From Oscillospiraceae bacterium (lineage in GTDB: Bacteria; Bacillota; Clostridia; Oscillospirales; UBA929), in contig JAITDM010000282.1 in NCBI GenBank assembly GCA_031282535.1, positions 1 to 8,239 on the forward strand: a stretch of DNA of 8,239 bases. The letters run 5' to 3'. A model generated the notes under the pieces. The model was not told where the DNA came from, made no database searches, and saw only the letters and a list, made by a program, of their open reading frames with translations. The position numbers were made by a program, and so were the translations under genes. The stretch's first letter is position 1, and each line of letters opens with the position of its first letter. Shown one piece after another: positions 6,779 to 8,239 of the stretch.

Positions 6779-7057
6779 AAGTGGATAAAAGTGTTTTCTT
6801 CCTCGTTGGCTTTGAGAGTCTGGAAACGGTCGGGCATTTTTCCCAAACAGCAAACGCCGCATCCAAAAGCCCACTTTCGCAAAGGGGGGGTGGCGGCGCA
6901 GCCGCCGGGGGGTTCGACTCCCTGCGAATCGCATCAAAGAATCCCTCGAAATGCTTGCTGCGTTTTGTAGCATTGGTGCGCAAATGAGATAGTGCGCATC
7001 GCCAAATACGCGTTCCTGTATGATGGACGGCACGCCGCTCTCACCATTCAAAACATG
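6779..7057. other. Stretch without a credible gene, containing a GC-rich palindrome
   Basis: No frame gives a recognisable protein. The overlapping short frames read as proline-rich or low-complexity sequence and lack support. Notable content is a run of seven G (6884-6890), then GGCGGC/GCCGCC arms (6892-6906) and a run of six G (6907-6912), giving base composition unlike the flanks. TGCGCA occurs twice (6977-6982, 6993-6998), 10 bp apart, and could form a weak stem. There is no clear terminator for tag. Confidence 0.5.
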
Positions 7058-7618
7058 TTATTTTGAATGATCGCATTTAAACGCACAGCTTTCGATGTGG
7101 TCATTCACCACGCCGATGGCTTGCAGGTAGCTGTAGACAATCGTGCTGCCGACAAACTTGAAGCCTCGTTTTTTCATATCCTTGCTGATTGTATCGGACA
7201 GTGGCGTGGTCGATGGCATTTCGCCTTGTAGTTTCCAATTATTTACAATTTGTTTGCCATCAACGTATCCCCAGATAAAGTCACGCAGCGAACCAAGCCG
7301 CAGGACCGCCTGTGCGTTGGTGATGGCGGCGTTGATTTTCAGCTTGTTGCGAATGATGCCGCTGTCTTGTAGCAGGGCAGCCACTTTGCACTCATCATAG
7401 GAGGCGACAATGGACGCTTCGAAGTCGTCGAACGCCGCGCGGCAGTTCTCGCGTTTGTGCAGAATACACGACCACGACAGTCCCGCTTGCATACCCTCTA
7501 AGATGAGCATTTCAAAGAGTTCGCGTTCGTCGAAGCACGGTTTGCCCCACTGATTGTCGTGGTAATCACGCATGAGGGTGTCGGCGGTGTCTCCCCATGG
7601 GCAACGGGTGATGGTCAT
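7058..7618 (-). CDS. tag: DNA-3-methyladenine glycosylase I
   Basis: This 186-residue enzyme removes 3-methyladenine from alkylated DNA, starting base excision repair in the cytoplasm. The match to E. coli Tag is full length. The N-terminus has RCPWG with zinc ligand C6, and YHDNQWG with H20. LEGMQAGLSW carries the catalytic-pocket Glu (E41, equivalent to E. coli Glu38). KKRGFKFVGSTIVYSYLQAIG is followed by VNDHIESC with zinc ligands H174 and C178, so the HxxxC zinc snap is complete. A GGAGG site (7625-7629) lies 6 nt before the ATG, inside the upstream gene. The start overlaps that gene's stop as ATGA, which implies coupled translation. No dedicated promoter is visible, so it is probably transcribed with the upstream gene. 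Confidence 0.96.
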   Translation of the reverse strand: MTITRCPWGDTADTLMRDYHDNQWGKPCFDERELFEMLILEGMQAGLSWSCILHKRENCRAAFDDFEASIVASYDECKVAALLQDSGIIRNKLKINAAITNAQAVLRLGSLRDFIWGYVDGKQIVNNWKLQGEMPSTTPLSDTISKDMKKRGFKFVGSTIVYSYLQAIGVVNDHIESCAFKCDHSK

Positions 7619-8239
7619 AACGCACCTCCGTTTGGTTCCGCTGCGGCCTCTTCTCGGTACCGGCCTATATATTCCCGAAGCGCGTTGTCGTCGAAGTTAT
7701 ACAGCACATGGCCTTTCTCTTCGAGCAGCAGGCGAATCTGCTTCTTCAATTCGTAGTTTGCCGTCTTGGGCGGCACGGCTTCACGCAGATGTCCGTTCTT
7801 GTTGTAGATGCTTGTCAGGCCAAAGAGCGTGTTGGAATAGACAGTCACCGCGCACGGGACCCGCAGCTTCTCCAGGCCGATTATCACCGCCAACAGGATC
7901 ATCGTGACATCGGACTGCCCGTCCAGGTTTTCTTCGGCGAAGTATTTTTTGTGTTCGCCAAACTCCATCAGCAATTGGTAGCTGCCCCTATGGATTGCGT
8001 AGTCGAAGCTGCCCTGAATGAAAAACTCGGCCTGTGGAAGCGCGGGGGTGTGGATAGTCCCTTCGTCAGGTACGTCTTGGCTATCGCCATGGTTTTCGTC
8101 ATCGGGTTCCAGTTCTTCCAGGTCTTCCAGGTCTTCCAGCCTGAAGAATTCCAATTCGTCCATGTCGAGTGTACGGCAGGCGGAGACGACAAGCAGGACC
8201 GCGACAGCGTCAGCACTCACACCGCCAAACAGCCGCTTG
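7615..8239 (-). CDS. RNase H-fold protein lacking catalytic acids (5' end may lie outside the window)
   Basis: The frame is open from the right edge to TGA at 7615. Numbering uses the possible GTG start at 8220 (201 residues), which has only a weak ribosome site; codons before it read KRLFGG, so the true start may be upstream. An N-terminal stretch (about 1-18) is followed by an acidic linker (LEDLEDLEELEPDDE) and then an RNase HI-like core at about 64-186. FFIQGS aligns with the (Y/F)TDGS strand, TMILLAVIIGLEKL with RMELLAVIEGLEAL, and PCAVTVYSN with PCEVTVYSD. The catalytic Asp, Glu and Asp are thus Q69, I108 and N130, so it is predicted not to cleave RNA-DNA hybrids. The C-terminal part (KGHVLYNFDDNALREYI) is shortened. 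Binding of nucleic acid or of a partner is possible but unproven. It overlaps tag by 4 bp. Confidence 0.75.
   Translation of the reverse strand, partial: KRLFGGVSADAVAVLLVVSACRTLDMDELEFFRLEDLEDLEELEPDDENHGDSQDVPDEGTIHTPALPQAEFFIQGSFDYAIHRGSYQLLMEFGEHKKYFAEENLDGQSDVTMILLAVIIGLEKLRVPCAVTVYSNTLFGLTSIYNKNGHLREAVPPKTANYELKKQIRLLLEEKGHVLYNFDDNALREYIGRYREEAAAEPNGGAL
8106..8141. repeat. 9-bp tandem repeat encoding the acidic linker
   Basis: Four copies of a 9-bp unit close to CTTCCAGGT, two of them identical (8115-8132), encode RLEDLEDLEELE in the RNase H-like protein. Copy number is likely to vary between strains without breaking the frame. Confidence 0.8.

Noticed and set aside
6908..6924. tRNA gene, from a T-arm-like GGTTCGACTCC
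   Set aside because: The T stem does not pair fully, and no D arm, anticodon arm or acceptor stem can be placed upstream.
6680..7051. Overlapping short frames on both strands (6680-7051, 6696-6983, 6781-6987) as genes
   Set aside because: They read through the tandem repeat and G-runs, overlap each other, and show no recognisable domain or convincing ribosome site.
1..8239. Insertion sequence or prophage
   Set aside because: No transposase, integrase, terminal inverted repeats or target-site duplications were recognised.

Overview
The window looks like chromosomal DNA from a GC-rich, anaerobic Gram-positive bacterium, probably a clostridial Firmicute. This is inferred from the consensus-like sigma-A promoters, the strong Shine-Dalgarno sequences, a YafY-type WYL regulator, and a secreted glycosidase that combines FIVAR and NPCBM modules, a combination typical of Firmicutes. 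No marker fixes the genus. By eye, the left two thirds is much richer in GC than the right third.

Left region (1-5850): a truncated WYL-family regulator gene leaves the window to the left, and a 1722-residue secreted glycoside hydrolase reads to the right. They are divergent and share a 375-bp intergenic region. That region holds one well-formed promoter for each gene and short inverted repeats at both promoters. The enzyme has a signal peptide, a GH97 catalytic unit, three FIVAR modules, four NPCBM carbohydrate-binding modules, a cadherin-like beta-sandwich candidate and a C-terminal tail, with no visible cell-wall anchor. A perfect 17-bp hairpin follows its stop codon. The likely biology is capture and hydrolysis of an extracellular alpha-linked (galacto- or gluco-) glycan, possibly under control of the neighbouring regulator.

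Middle region (5854-7057, minus strand): this part looks eroded. It holds the C-terminal part of a HipA-like kinase with its catalytic loop but no N-lobe and no usable start. A small zinc-ribbon protein of unknown function runs into it in another frame. Next come a 21-bp tandem repeat and about 280 bp without a credible gene.

Right region (7058-8239, minus strand): DNA-3-methyladenine glycosylase I (tag) overlaps by 4 bp an upstream gene for a protein with an RNase H fold in which at least three of the four catalytic acids appear to be replaced. That gene stays open to the window edge. The overlap implies co-transcription and translational coupling.

No complete unknown defence or mobile system is evident. 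The most notable items are the atypical GH97 active site, the RNase H pseudoenzyme coupled to tag, and the HipA remnant.
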